From positions 93,040 to 157,039 of the forward strand of contig NZ_LMJF01000013.1 in NCBI RefSeq assembly GCF_001429785.1: a DNA stretch of 64,000 bases. The letters are read 5' to 3'. The notes beneath the pieces are model-generated. The model worked only from the letters and a program-made list of their open reading frames with translations, was not told the origin of the DNA and did not search any database. Position numbers and translations under genes: made by a program. Origin of the DNA: Lysobacter sp. Root916 (lineage in GTDB: Bacteria; Pseudomonadota; Gammaproteobacteria; Xanthomonadales; Xanthomonadaceae). This document shows, one piece after another, positions 10,291-19,532 of this stretch (position 1 is its first letter; every line of letters begins with the position of its first letter).

Positions 10291-11397
10291 CTACGGTTTG
10301 ACGGGTCGATTGTCTCGATCCACCGCCACCACCTTCTGACCCGCACGCACCAGATGACCGCCGGCGGCGACCACCCAGTCGTTCGCGCTCAGGCCGCTCG
10401 TGACCGGCACGCGATCCTCGCCGTAGGCGCCGATCTGCACCGGCACCAACTTCAGGGTCGAGGTTTTGGGGTCGACCACGAACACCGTCGGCACGCCCTT
10501 GTCGCGCTGCAGCGCCGACAGCGGCACGCTCAACCCCGCACCGCCATTGCCGTCCTGGACGATGTAGACGCGCGCGCTCTGACCGAGTTCGAGGCTGCCT
10601 TCCGGCGCCTCGACCGCGACCCGCGCGGCATAGGTGCGCGAGGCCGGGTCGGCGGCCGGCGCGATCTCGCGCACCCGGCCCGGCCAGCGCTGGCCCGGTT
10701 GCGACCACAGCTCGACCATCACCTCGCGGCCGGTCTTGTACTGCGCGATCGCGCCTTCGGGTATCGCGAACGCGATTTCGCGCACGCCGTCGGCGGCCAG
10801 GCCGAACACCTGCTGGCCGGCCGCGACCACCTGCCCGGCCTCGGCGCTGCGCGTGGCGATCACGCCCGCGTGCGGCGCGCGCAATTGGGTGTACTGAGCC
10901 TGGTTGCGCGCCACGTCCAGGTTGGCGCGGGCGGCGTTGACCTGGCCCTGCGCGGCCTTGGCCGCGGCGTTCTGCGCGTCCAGGCTGGAGCGACTGACCA
11001 GTTGATCGTCGGCGAGGCGGGCGAAACGCTGCTGGTCGGCGCGCGCGCGGCCGAGTTCGGCCTCGGCCGCGGCCAATTGGGCCTGGGCAGCGCGCGACTG
11101 CGCCTGCAGATCGCCCGGGTCCAGCACCGCGAGCAGGTCGCCGGCGGCGACGTGGGCACCGACATCGACCCGACGCTCGACCAGATTGCCGCCGACCCGG
11201 AACGACAGCGGGCTTTCCTGGCGGGCGCGGACTTCGCCGGCGAAGGCGGTCACGCCGGTCTGGCCGGCGCCGGGGTGGGTCACCAGCACCGGCCGGGCCG
11301 CTTCGGGCGCGGGAGCATCGCGGCCGCAAGCCGCCAACGCCAGCATCAGAACGGCGCTGGAAAACGCCAATCCGGGGGAGGAAGTGCGGCTGCGCAT
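10291..11397 (-). CDS. RND efflux periplasmic adaptor (membrane fusion lipoprotein)
   Basis: A 368-aa HlyD/AcrA-type adaptor that links the inner membrane pump to an outer membrane channel. The N terminus is a lipoprotein signal with lipobox LAAC (Cys24), so the mature protein is lipid-anchored. The order is then a lipoyl half-motif (VDVGAHVAAGDLLAVLDPGD), a helical hairpin of Ala/Gln-rich coiled coil, a second lipoyl half (LRAPHAGVIATRSAEAGQVV) and the beta-barrel and membrane-proximal domains. It is first in the adaptor-permease unit and divergent from a TetR regulator, with 78 bases between the starts. Length and layout are normal for the family. Confidence 0.92.
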   Translation of the reverse strand: MRSRTSSPGLAFSSAVLMLALAACGRDAPAPEAARPVLVTHPGAGQTGVTAFAGEVRARQESPLSFRVGGNLVERRVDVGAHVAAGDLLAVLDPGDLQAQSRAAQAQLAAAEAELGRARADQQRFARLADDQLVSRSSLDAQNAAAKAAQGQVNAARANLDVARNQAQYTQLRAPHAGVIATRSAEAGQVVAAGQQVFGLAADGVREIAFAIPEGAIAQYKTGREVMVELWSQPGQRWPGRVREIAPAADPASRTYAARVAVEAPEGSLELGQSARVYIVQDGNGGAGLSVPLSALQRDKGVPTVFVVDPKTSTLKLVPVQIGAYGEDRVPVTSGLSANDWVVAAGGHLVRAGQKVVAVDRDNRPVKP

Positions 11398-11423
11398 CGC
11401 GGGTGACCTCAGGGATAATTAAT

Positions 11424-11437
11424 GTACCTGGCGGTAC
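11424..11437. promoter_or_regulatory. Candidate TetR operator in the efflux/regulator divergent promoter
   Basis: A perfect 5-bp inverted repeat, GTACC-TGGC-GGTAC, in the 78-base intergenic region between the adaptor and TetR genes. It lies next to a TATAAA sequence at 11440-11445 that could be the -10 box of the TetR gene. The position suits autoregulation and repression of the pump. The assignment is inferred from location and symmetry only. Confidence 0.4.
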
Positions 11438-11475
11438 TGTATAAATATCGAACCCGTTAGTCTAGTATTCCGCGC

Positions 11476-12144
11476 ATGACCGCCTCACGCAAAACCCTGC
11501 CCCCGCCCGAGACCGCCAAACCCGCCGGTCCGGGCCGCCCCAAGGACCTGAGCAAGCGCGCCGCCATCCTCGATGCGGCCTCGAAAATGTTCACCCAGGC
11601 CGGCTTCGACGCCACCAGCATGGATCAGATCGCGGCCGAGGCCGGGGTCTCCAAGCTCACCGTCTACAGCCATTTCGGCGACAAGGAGGCCCTGTTCGCC
11701 GAGGCCATCAAGACCTATTGCGAGCGCCACCTGCCGCCGCTGCTGTTCGAGCCCTCGCCGGCGACCCCGCTGCGCGAGCGCCTGATGACCATCGCGCAGG
11801 CGTTCTGGGCCATGGTCAGTGCGCCCGAGGCGGTCCAGGGCCATCGCATCCTGTGCTCGCCGCAGCTGGCCGGCTCGCCGCTGCCGCAGATGTTCTGGGA
11901 AGCCGGCCCGCAGCGCGTGCACCAGGAATTCGCGGCCCTGCTGCGCCGGCGCATCGTCGCCGGCGAGCTGCGGATCGACGACGTCGAGCGCGCCGCCGGG
12001 CAGTTCTTCGCCCTGCTCAAGGGCGAACCGCACGCGCAACTGGTGTTCGGTTGCGACTTCGACGCGTCCCAGATCGATGCCCACCTGCAGGCCTCGGTGG
12101 ACCTGTTCCTGCGCGCCTACGCCCGTTCCGCGTCCCATGGATAG
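11476..12144 (+). CDS. TetR/AcrR-family transcriptional regulator
   Basis: A 222-aa repressor-type protein. The N-terminal DNA-binding helix-turn-helix spans about residues 28-75, with ILDAASKMFTQAGFDATSM, IAAEAGVSKLTVYSHFGDKE and ALFAEAI. The C-terminal part is a ligand-binding and dimer domain of the AefR-like type. A basic, proline-rich stretch of 25 residues precedes the HTH. It is divergent from the RND adaptor-permease genes, the classic arrangement for a local repressor that senses a pump substrate. The inducer is unknown. Confidence 0.9.
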   Translation: MTASRKTLPPPETAKPAGPGRPKDLSKRAAILDAASKMFTQAGFDATSMDQIAAEAGVSKLTVYSHFGDKEALFAEAIKTYCERHLPPLLFEPSPATPLRERLMTIAQAFWAMVSAPEAVQGHRILCSPQLAGSPLPQMFWEAGPQRVHQEFAALLRRRIVAGELRIDDVERAAGQFFALLKGEPHAQLVFGCDFDASQIDAHLQASVDLFLRAYARSASHG

Positions 12145-12316
12145 AACCCAGGCCCGGGCGGGAGCGCGAATGACGACGGTCTTGGTGACTTCCGGCACTC
12201 AGCCCCGTACGCCCGCAACCGCCATCCTGTATCCACCGGCTGCCGCGCCAGACCGGTAGAATTGTCGGCTCTAGCCTGCATTTCGACCGACGTTCCCCGC
12301 GCGAGACCACGAACCA

Positions 12317-12973
12317 ATGACTACGATCGATTACGCCAAAGCACGTGAACTGATGGTCGAACAACAAGTTCGGCCCTGGGACGTGCTCGACCCGCGCGTA
12401 CTCGACGTGCTGGCGACGCTGCCGCGCGAGGCCTTCGTCTCCGCCGAGCACCGCAACCTGGCCTATGCCGATCTGTCCCTGCCGCTGGGCCATGGCGAAT
12501 TCGCCATGAAGCCGGTGCTGGAAGGCCGCACCCTGCATTCGCTGGAGCTGGACCCCACCGACGACGTGCTCGAGATCGGCACCGGCAGCGGCTATCTGAC
12601 CGCCTGCCTGGGCCGCCTGGCGCGCGAAGTGACCAGCCTGGAGATCCACGCCGACCTCGCCGACGCCGCCCGCGCGCGCCTGTCCGAGCAGTCGGTGGAG
12701 AACGCCCAGGTGGTGCTGGCCGACGCCTACGCCTGGCGTAGCGAGCGCCGCTACAACGCTATCTGCGTCACCGGCGCGGTCGCCGAAATTCCGCAACACT
12801 TCTTCGACTGGCTGCAGCCGGACGGACGCCTGTTCGTGGTCCGCGGCCGGTCGCCGGCGATGGAAGCGGTGCTGGTGCGCAACGAAGTCAACGCTCGCCG
12901 CATCCAATCGTTGTTCGAAACCGACCTACCCTATCTCGTCGGCGCGGCGCCCGCGCCCGTCTTCGAGTTCTGA
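12317..12973 (+). CDS. Protein-L-isoaspartate O-methyltransferase family protein
   Basis: A 218-aa class I SAM-dependent methyltransferase of the PCMT family. The N terminus (ELMVEQQVRPWDVLDPRVL) and the substrate-side block are followed by the SAM motif I, VLEIGTGSGYLTACLGRL. Family members methylate isoaspartyl residues in damaged proteins. This protein lacks a clear copy of the conserved Pcm active-site loop around the TxxQP segment, so it may be a divergent member with another substrate. It lies 21 bases upstream of the TolC-family gene on the same strand and probably shares its transcript. Confidence 0.82.
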   Translation: MTTIDYAKARELMVEQQVRPWDVLDPRVLDVLATLPREAFVSAEHRNLAYADLSLPLGHGEFAMKPVLEGRTLHSLELDPTDDVLEIGTGSGYLTACLGRLAREVTSLEIHADLADAARARLSEQSVENAQVVLADAYAWRSERRYNAICVTGAVAEIPQHFFDWLQPDGRLFVVRGRSPAMEAVLVRNEVNARRIQSLFETDLPYLVGAAPAPVFEF

Positions 12974-12994
12974 ACCGAACGTCAAGGAAGCCGC

Positions 12995-14398
12995 ATGATC
13001 CGCCGCCCACTCGTTCTCGCCCTCGTTGTCGCCCTGCTGCCGGCCGTCGCTTCGGCGGAAGACCTGCTGCAGACCTACGAGCTGGCCCGCAACGGCGACC
13101 CGCAGTTGTCGGCCGCCGAATCCAGCCGCCTGGCCACCAAGGAAGGCGCGGTGCAGGCCCGCGCGGCGATGCTGCCGTCGCTGACCGGTTCGGCCACGCT
13201 CAGCAAGTCGCGCAACACCGCGCCCAGCTTCACCGACAATAGTGATCCGACCAATCCGGTCGAGGTCGCCGGCAATCTGACCACCGAGACGACCTCGCGC
13301 AGCTACGGCGTCGACCTGCGGCAGATGATCTACGACCGCAGCCGCTTCACCACGCTCAAGAGCCGCAACGCGCTCAGCCAGGCCAGCGACTTTCAGCTCG
13401 AGTCCGCCGGCGACACCCTGATCACGCGCACCTCGGCCGCCTACTTCAACGTGTTGGTGCAGCTGGAGACCCTGGCCGCGGCCGAGGCCGCCGAGACCGC
13501 GCTGAAGAAGCAGTTCGACTACGCCTCCAAGCGCCTGGAAGTCGGCCTGGCGCCGATCACCGACGTGCACGAAGCCCGCGCCCAATACGACAACGCCCGC
13601 GCCAACACCATCCTGGTGCGCAACGCGGTCGAGGACGCCTACCAGGCGCTGAGCGAAATCACCGGCCAGCCGATCCGCAACCTCAAGGGCCTGCCGGACG
13701 ACTTCAAGCCGGCGCTGCCGGAATCGCAGGGCGTCGACGGCTGGGTCCAAACCGCGATCGAGAACAACCCGTCCCTGCGCGCCAAGCAGTTTCAGGTGCA
13801 GTCGGCCGAAGCCGACGTCGAGACCGCGCGCTCCGGCCACTGGCCGACCCTGTATCTGACCGGCGGCTACGACAAGAGCAAGACCTGGACCGACCGCACC
13901 TTCGGCGGCAACACCTTCGAAAGCGACAGCGAAGGCCGCGGCCCCAGCCTGGGCATCACCCTGTCGGTGCCGATCTTCGCCGGCGGCGCGACCCAGTCCG
14001 GCGTGCGCCAGGCCCTGGCCACGCGCGATGTCGCCAGCGACGAGCTTGAGCAGCAGAAGCGCGCCCTGGTGCGCAACGCCCGCAACGCCTACCAGACCCT
14101 GGTCGCCGGCGTCAGCGAAGTCGAAGCCCGCCGTCTGGCGCTGGTCTCGGCGCGCAGCGCCTACGAGGCCTCCCAGGTCGGCCTGGAAGTCGGTACCCGC
14201 ACCGTGCTGGACGTGTTGATCAACCAGCAGAACCTGTTCACCGCGCAGCAGGCCTACGCGCAGGCCAAGTACAACTACCTGCAGAACCGTCTGTTGCTGG
14301 AACAGGCTGCCGGTACGCTGGACGTGGCCGACGTGCAGGACATCAACCGCCTGCTGACCGCCGAACCGGCGGCCAAGTTCGAGCCCAGCGGCGGCTGA
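12995..14398 (+). CDS. tolC: TolC-family outer membrane efflux channel
   Basis: A 467-aa outer membrane factor that forms a trimeric channel for efflux and type I secretion. The signal peptide ends at ASA (about residue 22), and the mature start EDLLQTYELARNGDPQL is typical of TolC. Two OEP repeats follow. The second ends in the recognisable SAYEASQVGLEVGTRTVLDV, then the NQQNLFTAQQAYAQAKYNYL helix. It is the second gene after the Pcm-like methyltransferase and is closed by a strong terminator at 14424. It could serve the RND pump encoded 1.6 kb upstream, but TolC proteins are usually shared by many systems. Confidence 0.92.
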   Translation: MIRRPLVLALVVALLPAVASAEDLLQTYELARNGDPQLSAAESSRLATKEGAVQARAAMLPSLTGSATLSKSRNTAPSFTDNSDPTNPVEVAGNLTTETTSRSYGVDLRQMIYDRSRFTTLKSRNALSQASDFQLESAGDTLITRTSAAYFNVLVQLETLAAAEAAETALKKQFDYASKRLEVGLAPITDVHEARAQYDNARANTILVRNAVEDAYQALSEITGQPIRNLKGLPDDFKPALPESQGVDGWVQTAIENNPSLRAKQFQVQSAEADVETARSGHWPTLYLTGGYDKSKTWTDRTFGGNTFESDSEGRGPSLGITLSVPIFAGGATQSGVRQALATRDVASDELEQQKRALVRNARNAYQTLVAGVSEVEARRLALVSARSAYEASQVGLEVGTRTVLDVLINQQNLFTAQQAYAQAKYNYLQNRLLLEQAAGTLDVADVQDINRLLTAEPAAKFEPSGG

Positions 14399-14423
14399 TT
14401 CCGACGCCCGCTCGAGGCGACAC

Positions 14424-14456
14424 GAAAACCGCCGGCCCGCCCGGCGGTTTTCTTTT
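14424..14456 (+). terminator. Rho-independent terminator after the TolC gene
   Basis: A strong GC-rich hairpin, AACCGCCGG-CCCG-CCGGCGGTT, followed by TTCTTTT. It lies 26 bases after the tolC stop. Confidence 0.88.
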
Positions 14457-14504
14457 GCGCGTTCGCAAGGCGCATCGCGTCGCCGACGCGATCTTGGCGA
14501 TGGC

Positions 14505-14590
14505 GATGATGCGGTTCGCTGCGCTCACCGCATCCTACGGAGCGAATTCGCTGTCTGTGGGAGCGGCGTAAGCCGCGATGCGCCTTCGAC
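14505..14590 (+). repeat. Dispersed repeats of families C and E (partial)
   Basis: The first part (14505-14539) is a dyad of the type GATGCGGTTCGC...CACCGCATCCTAC (family C). The second part (from about 14557) is the left half of the TGGGAGCGGCGTAAGCCGCG repeat (family E). Both are found many times elsewhere in the window. They fill the spacer between convergent tolC and waaA. Confidence 0.75.
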
Positions 14591-14621
14591 CGGAGTCGCG
14601 GGAATACACGCTCCCAGAAAC

Positions 14622-15917
14622 TCAAGCCTGCGGCGGCAGCGCCGGTTGCAACAGGGCGATGGTCTTGGCCAGCGCGCCGCGCCCGAGTTCGACCAGGGCG
14701 CGGCCGGCCGCGACCATCTGCGCGCGCTGCTCGGGGTCGGATAGCAGGCGCTCGAGCTCGCGCTGCACCGCGTCGGCGTCGTCGCCGATGCGCAGCGCGC
14801 CGGCGGCCTGCAGGCGCTCGGCGATCTCGACGAAATTGTGCAGGTGCGGGCCGGTCACGATGGGCGTGCCGGTGGCGGCCGGTTCCAACAGGTTGTGGCC
14901 GCCGATCGCCTGCAGGCTGCCGCCGACGAAGGCGACGTCGGCGCCGGCGTAGAAGCACATCAGCTCGCCCAGGGTGTCGATCACGAACACGTCGTCGCCG
15001 CGTTGCGGCCAACGCATGCGCGAGCGCGTCGATACCGTCCAACCGATCGCGCGCGCGGATTCGGCGACCACCCGGAACCGCTCCGGATGGCGCGGCGCCC
15101 ACAACAGCAGCAGCTCCGGGAAGCGCGCGCGCAGACGGCGATGGATGGCGATCACCGCCGCCTCCTCGTCCTCGTGCGTGCTGGCCGCGATCCAGACCGG
15201 GCGCGCACCGCTGTGACGGCGGCATTCGGCGGCGAATTCGTCCAGCGCCTCGGGCACGTTGACGTCGAACTTGAGGTTGCCGGTCTCGACGATCTGCTCC
15301 GGCCGCGCGCCCAGGCGCACGAAGCGCTCGCCGTCGGCGCGCGACTGCGCCGCGACCGCGCGCACGGTGCGTAGCGCGCGCGCGACCAGCGGCGCCAGCA
15401 CCCGATAACCGCGCAGCGAGCGCTCGGACAGGCGCGCGTTGACGATGTAGGTCGGAATGCCGCGATCGCGGCAGCCGAACAGCAGGCTGGGCCAGAGCTC
15501 GGTCTCCATGATCAGCGCCGCGCAGGGGCGGTGGTGCTGGAGGAAACGCGAGACCGCGCCGGGCAGGTCGTAGGGCAGATAGACGTGCTCGACGCCGTCG
15601 CCCCAGGCCGCGCGCGCGCGGTCCGATCCGGTCGGGGTGATCGTGGTCACCAGCAGGCGCAAATCGGGGCGGCCGCGGCGCAAGGCGTTGACCAGCGGGA
15701 TCGCGGCGTTGACCTCGCCCACCGAGACCGCATGCAGCCACAGCGTGCGACTGTGGGCGGGGCCGCGATAGATCGCGTAGCGCTCCAGCCAGCGCTGAAA
15801 ATAGGCCGGCTGGCGAAAACCGCGCCAGATCAGGTGGTAGACCGTGACCGGCGCCAATAGGTATAGCGCGACCGAGTACAGGCCGCGCAACAGGCGCTCG
15901 ATATAGTCCCTCTGCAT
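14622..15917 (-). CDS. waaA: 3-deoxy-D-manno-octulosonic acid (Kdo) transferase
   Basis: A GT30 glycosyltransferase (431 aa from the chosen start) that adds Kdo from CMP-Kdo to lipid IVA at the inner membrane. An N-terminal hydrophobic anchor (GLYSVALYLLAPVTVYHLIW) is followed by the catalytic-base motif LHAVSVGEVNA, then ETELWPSLLF, GNLKFD, and a donor-binding region ending GGHNLLEPAATGTPIVTGP. The start at 15917 is chosen because the protein then begins just before the membrane anchor. An in-frame ATG at 15956 would add 13 residues. The divergent neighbour is an LpxL-type acyltransferase, the next step in lipid A assembly. Confidence 0.93.
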   Translation of the reverse strand: MQRDYIERLLRGLYSVALYLLAPVTVYHLIWRGFRQPAYFQRWLERYAIYRGPAHSRTLWLHAVSVGEVNAAIPLVNALRRGRPDLRLLVTTITPTGSDRARAAWGDGVEHVYLPYDLPGAVSRFLQHHRPCAALIMETELWPSLLFGCRDRGIPTYIVNARLSERSLRGYRVLAPLVARALRTVRAVAAQSRADGERFVRLGARPEQIVETGNLKFDVNVPEALDEFAAECRRHSGARPVWIAASTHEDEEAAVIAIHRRLRARFPELLLLWAPRHPERFRVVAESARAIGWTVSTRSRMRWPQRGDDVFVIDTLGELMCFYAGADVAFVGGSLQAIGGHNLLEPAATGTPIVTGPHLHNFVEIAERLQAAGALRIGDDADAVQRELERLLSDPEQRAQMVAAGRALVELGRGALAKTIALLQPALPPQA

Positions 15918-16060
15918 GCGCCAAGGATAAGCGTTCCGCGCCCGCGCCACGCCCATCGGCCGCGCGAAACGGCGGCCACGGCCGCGATTGGCCAGCTTTT
16001 GCGCACGCGCGGCGCCGGTCCGTGGCCGCGTTTCGTCCTCATCCCTCTAAACTAGCGTGC

Positions 16061-16993
16061 ATGAGCGCAACCCCGCTGCCCCCTCCCCCGCGCGGTCCCC
16101 GCCATTGGCCGATGTGGCTGGCCCTGGCCGGCATGTGCCTGGGCGCGCGTCTGCCCTGGTCCCTGCAACGCGGGCTGGGCCGCTTGTTCGGCGCGTTCGC
16201 CCTGCATGCGGCCGGCGAGCGCCGACGCGCGGCGCGGATCAACCTGGCCCTGTGCTATCCCGAAAAGAGCGAGGCCGAGCGCGAGCGCATGCTGCGCGAG
16301 AGCTTCCGCGACCTCGGCATCGGCCTGTTCGAATTCGCGCGCGCCTGGTGGGGCTCGGTGGGGCCGATGCGGCGCACGGTGCGCATCGAGGGCCTGGAAC
16401 TGCTGGACGAGGTGCGCGCGCAGGGACGCGGCGTGCTGCTGATCTCCGGCCACTTCATGACCCTGGAGATGTGCGGCCGGCTGATGTGCGACCACCTGCC
16501 GCTGGCCGGCATGTACCGTCGCCACCGCAGCCCGGTGTTCGAGTGGGCGGTCAAGCGCGGACGTCTGCGCTACGCCGCGGCCATGTACACCAACGAAGAG
16601 ATCCGTCCGGCCATGCGCCACCTCAAGCAGGGCGGCTTCCTGTGGTACGCGCCGGACCAGGACATGCGCGGCAAGGACACGGTGTTCGCGCCGTTCTTCG
16701 GCGTGCCGGCGGCGACGATCACCGCCACCCACCAGTTCGCCCGCCTCAGCGGCTGCGCCGTGGTGCCGTTCTTCCATCGCCGCGAAGGCGGCGACTACGT
16801 GTTGCGCCTGGGCGCGCCGTTGGCGGACTTCCCGTCCTCCGACGCCACCGCCGACAGCGCGCGCGTGAACGCCCAGATCGAGGCGATGGTGCGCGAAGCG
16901 CCCAGCCAGTACCTGTGGATCCACCGCCGCTTCAAGCGCCGGCCGCCGGGGGATGTCTCGCCGTACAAGCGAGGAGCGAGCGGGGAGGAGTGA
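16061..16993 (+). CDS. lpxL: Lipid A biosynthesis (late) acyltransferase, LpxL/HtrB type
   Basis: A 310-aa member of the lysophospholipid acyltransferase family that adds a secondary acyl chain to Kdo2-lipid IVA at the inner membrane. The catalytic HX4E motif is seen in SGHFMTLE. Other landmarks are ARINLALCYPEKSEAERE, the GLFEFARAWW segment and FLWYAPDQDMRGKDTVFAPFFG. The ATG at 16061 is preferred over a GTG 39 bases upstream because it fits the family N terminus. It is divergent from waaA. Whether it is LpxL, LpxM or LpxP cannot be decided from sequence alone. Confidence 0.9.
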   Translation: MSATPLPPPPRGPRHWPMWLALAGMCLGARLPWSLQRGLGRLFGAFALHAAGERRRAARINLALCYPEKSEAERERMLRESFRDLGIGLFEFARAWWGSVGPMRRTVRIEGLELLDEVRAQGRGVLLISGHFMTLEMCGRLMCDHLPLAGMYRRHRSPVFEWAVKRGRLRYAAAMYTNEEIRPAMRHLKQGGFLWYAPDQDMRGKDTVFAPFFGVPAATITATHQFARLSGCAVVPFFHRREGGDYVLRLGAPLADFPSSDATADSARVNAQIEAMVREAPSQYLWIHRRFKRRPPGDVSPYKRGASGEE

Positions 16994-17063
16994 GAAGTGG
17001 GCGAAAGCGTTTCCGCTCTGCTCTTACTCACTTCTCACTTCTCACTTCTCCAGACTCACTCCT
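16985..17063. repeat. Inverted and direct short repeats between convergent genes
   Basis: GAGTGAGAAGTG near 16988-16999 is opposed by several direct copies of CACTTCTCACTT near 17029-17050. Together they can form a hairpin between the convergent lpxL and O-antigen ligase genes. The repeat begins inside the last codons of lpxL. It may act as a transcript boundary. Confidence 0.55.
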
Positions 17064-18456
17064 GCTTCTCGGCCGGTTGCGACAACAAGCTCCCCGCATA
17101 CAAAGCCACCAGCATCAGCGCCAGGCCGCCCCAGAAGGTCGAATAGAAGGCCAGATGGGTGTTGAACGGAAACAGCGTGACCGCGATCGCGAGCATGGCC
17201 GGGCGCGCGCGATCGCGCGCGGCGTCGTCGGCGAACCGCCACGCCCGCCAGGCCAGGGCCACGCCTGCCAGCCACATCAACAAACCGAACAGGCCGGTCT
17301 CGCTGAGCACTTCCAGCACCACTTGGTGCGCGTGCAGCGCGGGGCCGTAGCCCCAGGCGGCCTGCTTGCCGGGATCGGGGTCGCAGGCCGGGAAGGCCTC
17401 GCGGAAGCCGCGCGCGCCGACGCCATTGATCGGGTTCTCGCGCGCCATGCACAGCGCGGCGCCCCAGATGCGCGCGCGTCCGGACAGCGCACTGTCCACG
17501 CCCTCGGCGTCGGCGCTGCGGACCAGGGTGGTGCGCACGATGCGCTCTCGCACCTGCGGCGAGACCACGGCGATGGTCGCCACCGCGATCGCGCCGAACG
17601 CGAACACGCCCAGCAGGCGCTTCCAGCCCAGCAAGCGCCAGCCCGACAGCACCAGCACCAGCGCGTAGGTGATCCACGACGCGCGCGAACCGGCCAACAC
17701 CACCACCAGGCCGACGCCCGCGGCCGCGATCAACCAACCGCCCATGCCGTAGCGCCGGCCGCCGGCGTAGAGCGCGAACGGCGACAGGCTGGCCAGCACC
17801 TGACCGAGTTTGAGATTGCACGGGCCGAGTACGCCGCTGAGGCGGTCGACGCCGGCGATTTCCTCCGGCGTGCACATGCCGTGACCGCTGATGCCGCGCT
17901 TGATCGCGTCCAGCGCCGAAAACAGCGGGCTGGCGCCGGTCAGCGCCTGCAACAAGGCGTCCACCGTCCAGATCGCGACGATCACCGCCAGGCCGCCGAA
18001 GATGGTCCGGCGCCCGCGCGGATTGGCGACCGCCGAGGCCGCCAGCCACAGGAACGGCAGATAGCGAATGTCTTCCAGCGCCTTGCGTAGCGCGTGCGGC
18101 GTGTCGACCGCATCGAAGGCCGAGACCAGCTCGGGCAACCAGTAGGCGAAGAACAGCACGCTGGTCAGGGCCCATGCCGGATTGCTCAGCAACTGGCCGC
18201 CGCTGCGGAAACGCGAGGCGACCAGGTGCACGATCGCGGCCAGCGCGCCCAGCACCAGCACCGCCTCGGCGTAGCCCGGCGCCGGCCACAGCGCGACATA
18301 GGCCAGGATCCAGGCCGGCGCCCATCGCCAGCCATGCGCGACGCCCGCCGGCTTCGGCGGGTTGGGATCGACCCAACGCGGATCAGCGCGGTCGGCGGGG
18401 GAATTCGGCGTAGACGCCAAGCGTGGCCTCCTGCATCGCACGCAAGGAATAGGCAA
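17056..18456 (-). CDS. O-antigen ligase / polymerase family membrane protein (Wzy_C)
   Basis: A 466-aa polytopic inner membrane protein with about 10-12 hydrophobic segments. The large periplasmic loop and following helix carry the Wzy_C features: GRARIWGAAL, NPINGVGARGF, and HAHQVVLEVLSETGLFGLL with the conserved histidines. Such proteins either ligate O-antigen to lipid A core (WaaL) or polymerise repeat units. The family alone does not settle which. It follows the glycosyltransferase gene on the same strand and overlaps its 3' end by 74 bases if the first ATG is used. A GTG at 18441 would shorten the overlap. The first about 45 residues are hydrophilic and poorly typical, so the true start may be later. 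Confidence 0.83.
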   Translation of the reverse strand: MPIPCVRCRRPRLASTPNSPADRADPRWVDPNPPKPAGVAHGWRWAPAWILAYVALWPAPGYAEAVLVLGALAAIVHLVASRFRSGGQLLSNPAWALTSVLFFAYWLPELVSAFDAVDTPHALRKALEDIRYLPFLWLAASAVANPRGRRTIFGGLAVIVAIWTVDALLQALTGASPLFSALDAIKRGISGHGMCTPEEIAGVDRLSGVLGPCNLKLGQVLASLSPFALYAGGRRYGMGGWLIAAAGVGLVVVLAGSRASWITYALVLVLSGWRLLGWKRLLGVFAFGAIAVATIAVVSPQVRERIVRTTLVRSADAEGVDSALSGRARIWGAALCMARENPINGVGARGFREAFPACDPDPGKQAAWGYGPALHAHQVVLEVLSETGLFGLLMWLAGVALAWRAWRFADDAARDRARPAMLAIAVTLFPFNTHLAFYSTFWGGLALMLVALYAGSLLSQPAEKQE

Positions 18457-19504
18457 TCGTATCCGTTGCCGCGGGCGGATGCGTTAGCAATTCGCGAGCC
18501 GCCGCGTGCAGTAAGACCGGGTCGAACGGCGCCACCGCCCCGCGCGGTTGCAGTTGCGCGAGCAGTTCGCCGACGCCGCCGTGGGCCCAGCCGAGCACGG
18601 CGCGCCCCACCGACAGGGCCTCCACCACGGTGCGACCGAAGGCCTCAGGTTTGCGCGACAGCTGCAGCACCAGATCGGCGGCGGCATAGGCGCGCGCGAT
18701 CGCGTCGGTGGGCGCGGTGAAAGCGACCGCATCGGCCACGCACAACGCCTGGGCTTCGCGTTCGAGTTCGGCGATGTAGGCCTCGCGCCCGGCCTCGCGC
18801 GCGCCCGGCAGCCACAGGCGCGCATCGTCGCCGTCGCGGCGCAGCGCGGCCAGCAGACTCAGCGCATCGGCATGGCCCTTGAGGCGGGTACCTCGACCGG
18901 GCAGCAGCAGCAACGGCCCGCTGCCGGCGAGCGCGGGATGCAGCGACGCGGCCCAGGCGCGCGCCTCGCGATCCGGCATCGGCGCTCGCGGGAACGCGGC
19001 GGGATCGATGCCGCGCGGGATCGTGCGCAGCTTGGCCGGATCGGTGTCGGGGTAATGTCGCAGCACGTACCCGCGCACGGTGTCGGACACGCAGATCACG
19101 CGCTCGCCCGTCGTCATGACCGCGCTGTAGCGCGACGGCGAATTGAGCCCGTGCACGGTGGTGACGAAATGCGGACGCGCCGTCGCCGGCATGCCGCGCA
19201 GGGCCAGCCGGGTCAGCCAGGCCGGCAGGCGCGAGCGCGCGTGCACGATGTCGGCGCCGGTGTCGGCGAACAGGCGTCGCAGCGCGCGCCCGTGGCGCAG
19301 GCTCAGCAGGGATTTGCGCCCGATGTCGAGTTCGATGTGCTCGGCGCCGCTGGCGAGCAGGCGCGGCACCAGCCGGCCGCCGGCCGAGACCACGAGCGCG
19401 CGATGGCCGGCACGCACCAGCGCGTCGGCGATCTCCAGAGTGGAACGTTCGACGCCGCCGGACTCCAGCGCCGGCAGCAATTGCACTACGGTCAGCGGGC
19501 GCAC
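18383..19504 (-). CDS. Glycosyltransferase family 4 (GT-B) protein
   Basis: A 373-aa sugar transferase with two Rossmann-like halves. The N-terminal acceptor side shows the ESGGVERSTLEIADAL motif and DIVHARSRLPAW. The C-terminal donor side shows LLLPGRGTRLKGH and the EX7E-like AFGRTVVEALSVGRAVLG. Relatives act in lipopolysaccharide core or surface polysaccharide assembly on the cytoplasmic side of the inner membrane. It lies upstream of the O-antigen ligase-like gene and overlaps it. The sugar donor and acceptor cannot be told. Confidence 0.9.
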   Translation of the reverse strand: MRPLTVVQLLPALESGGVERSTLEIADALVRAGHRALVVSAGGRLVPRLLASGAEHIELDIGRKSLLSLRHGRALRRLFADTGADIVHARSRLPAWLTRLALRGMPATARPHFVTTVHGLNSPSRYSAVMTTGERVICVSDTVRGYVLRHYPDTDPAKLRTIPRGIDPAAFPRAPMPDREARAWAASLHPALAGSGPLLLLPGRGTRLKGHADALSLLAALRRDGDDARLWLPGAREAGREAYIAELEREAQALCVADAVAFTAPTDAIARAYAAADLVLQLSRKPEAFGRTVVEALSVGRAVLGWAHGGVGELLAQLQPRGAVAPFDPVLLHAAARELLTHPPAATDTIAYSLRAMQEATLGVYAEFPRRPR

Positions 19505-19532
19505 GCGGAACCTGCGGCGTGGCCGCGCGGGC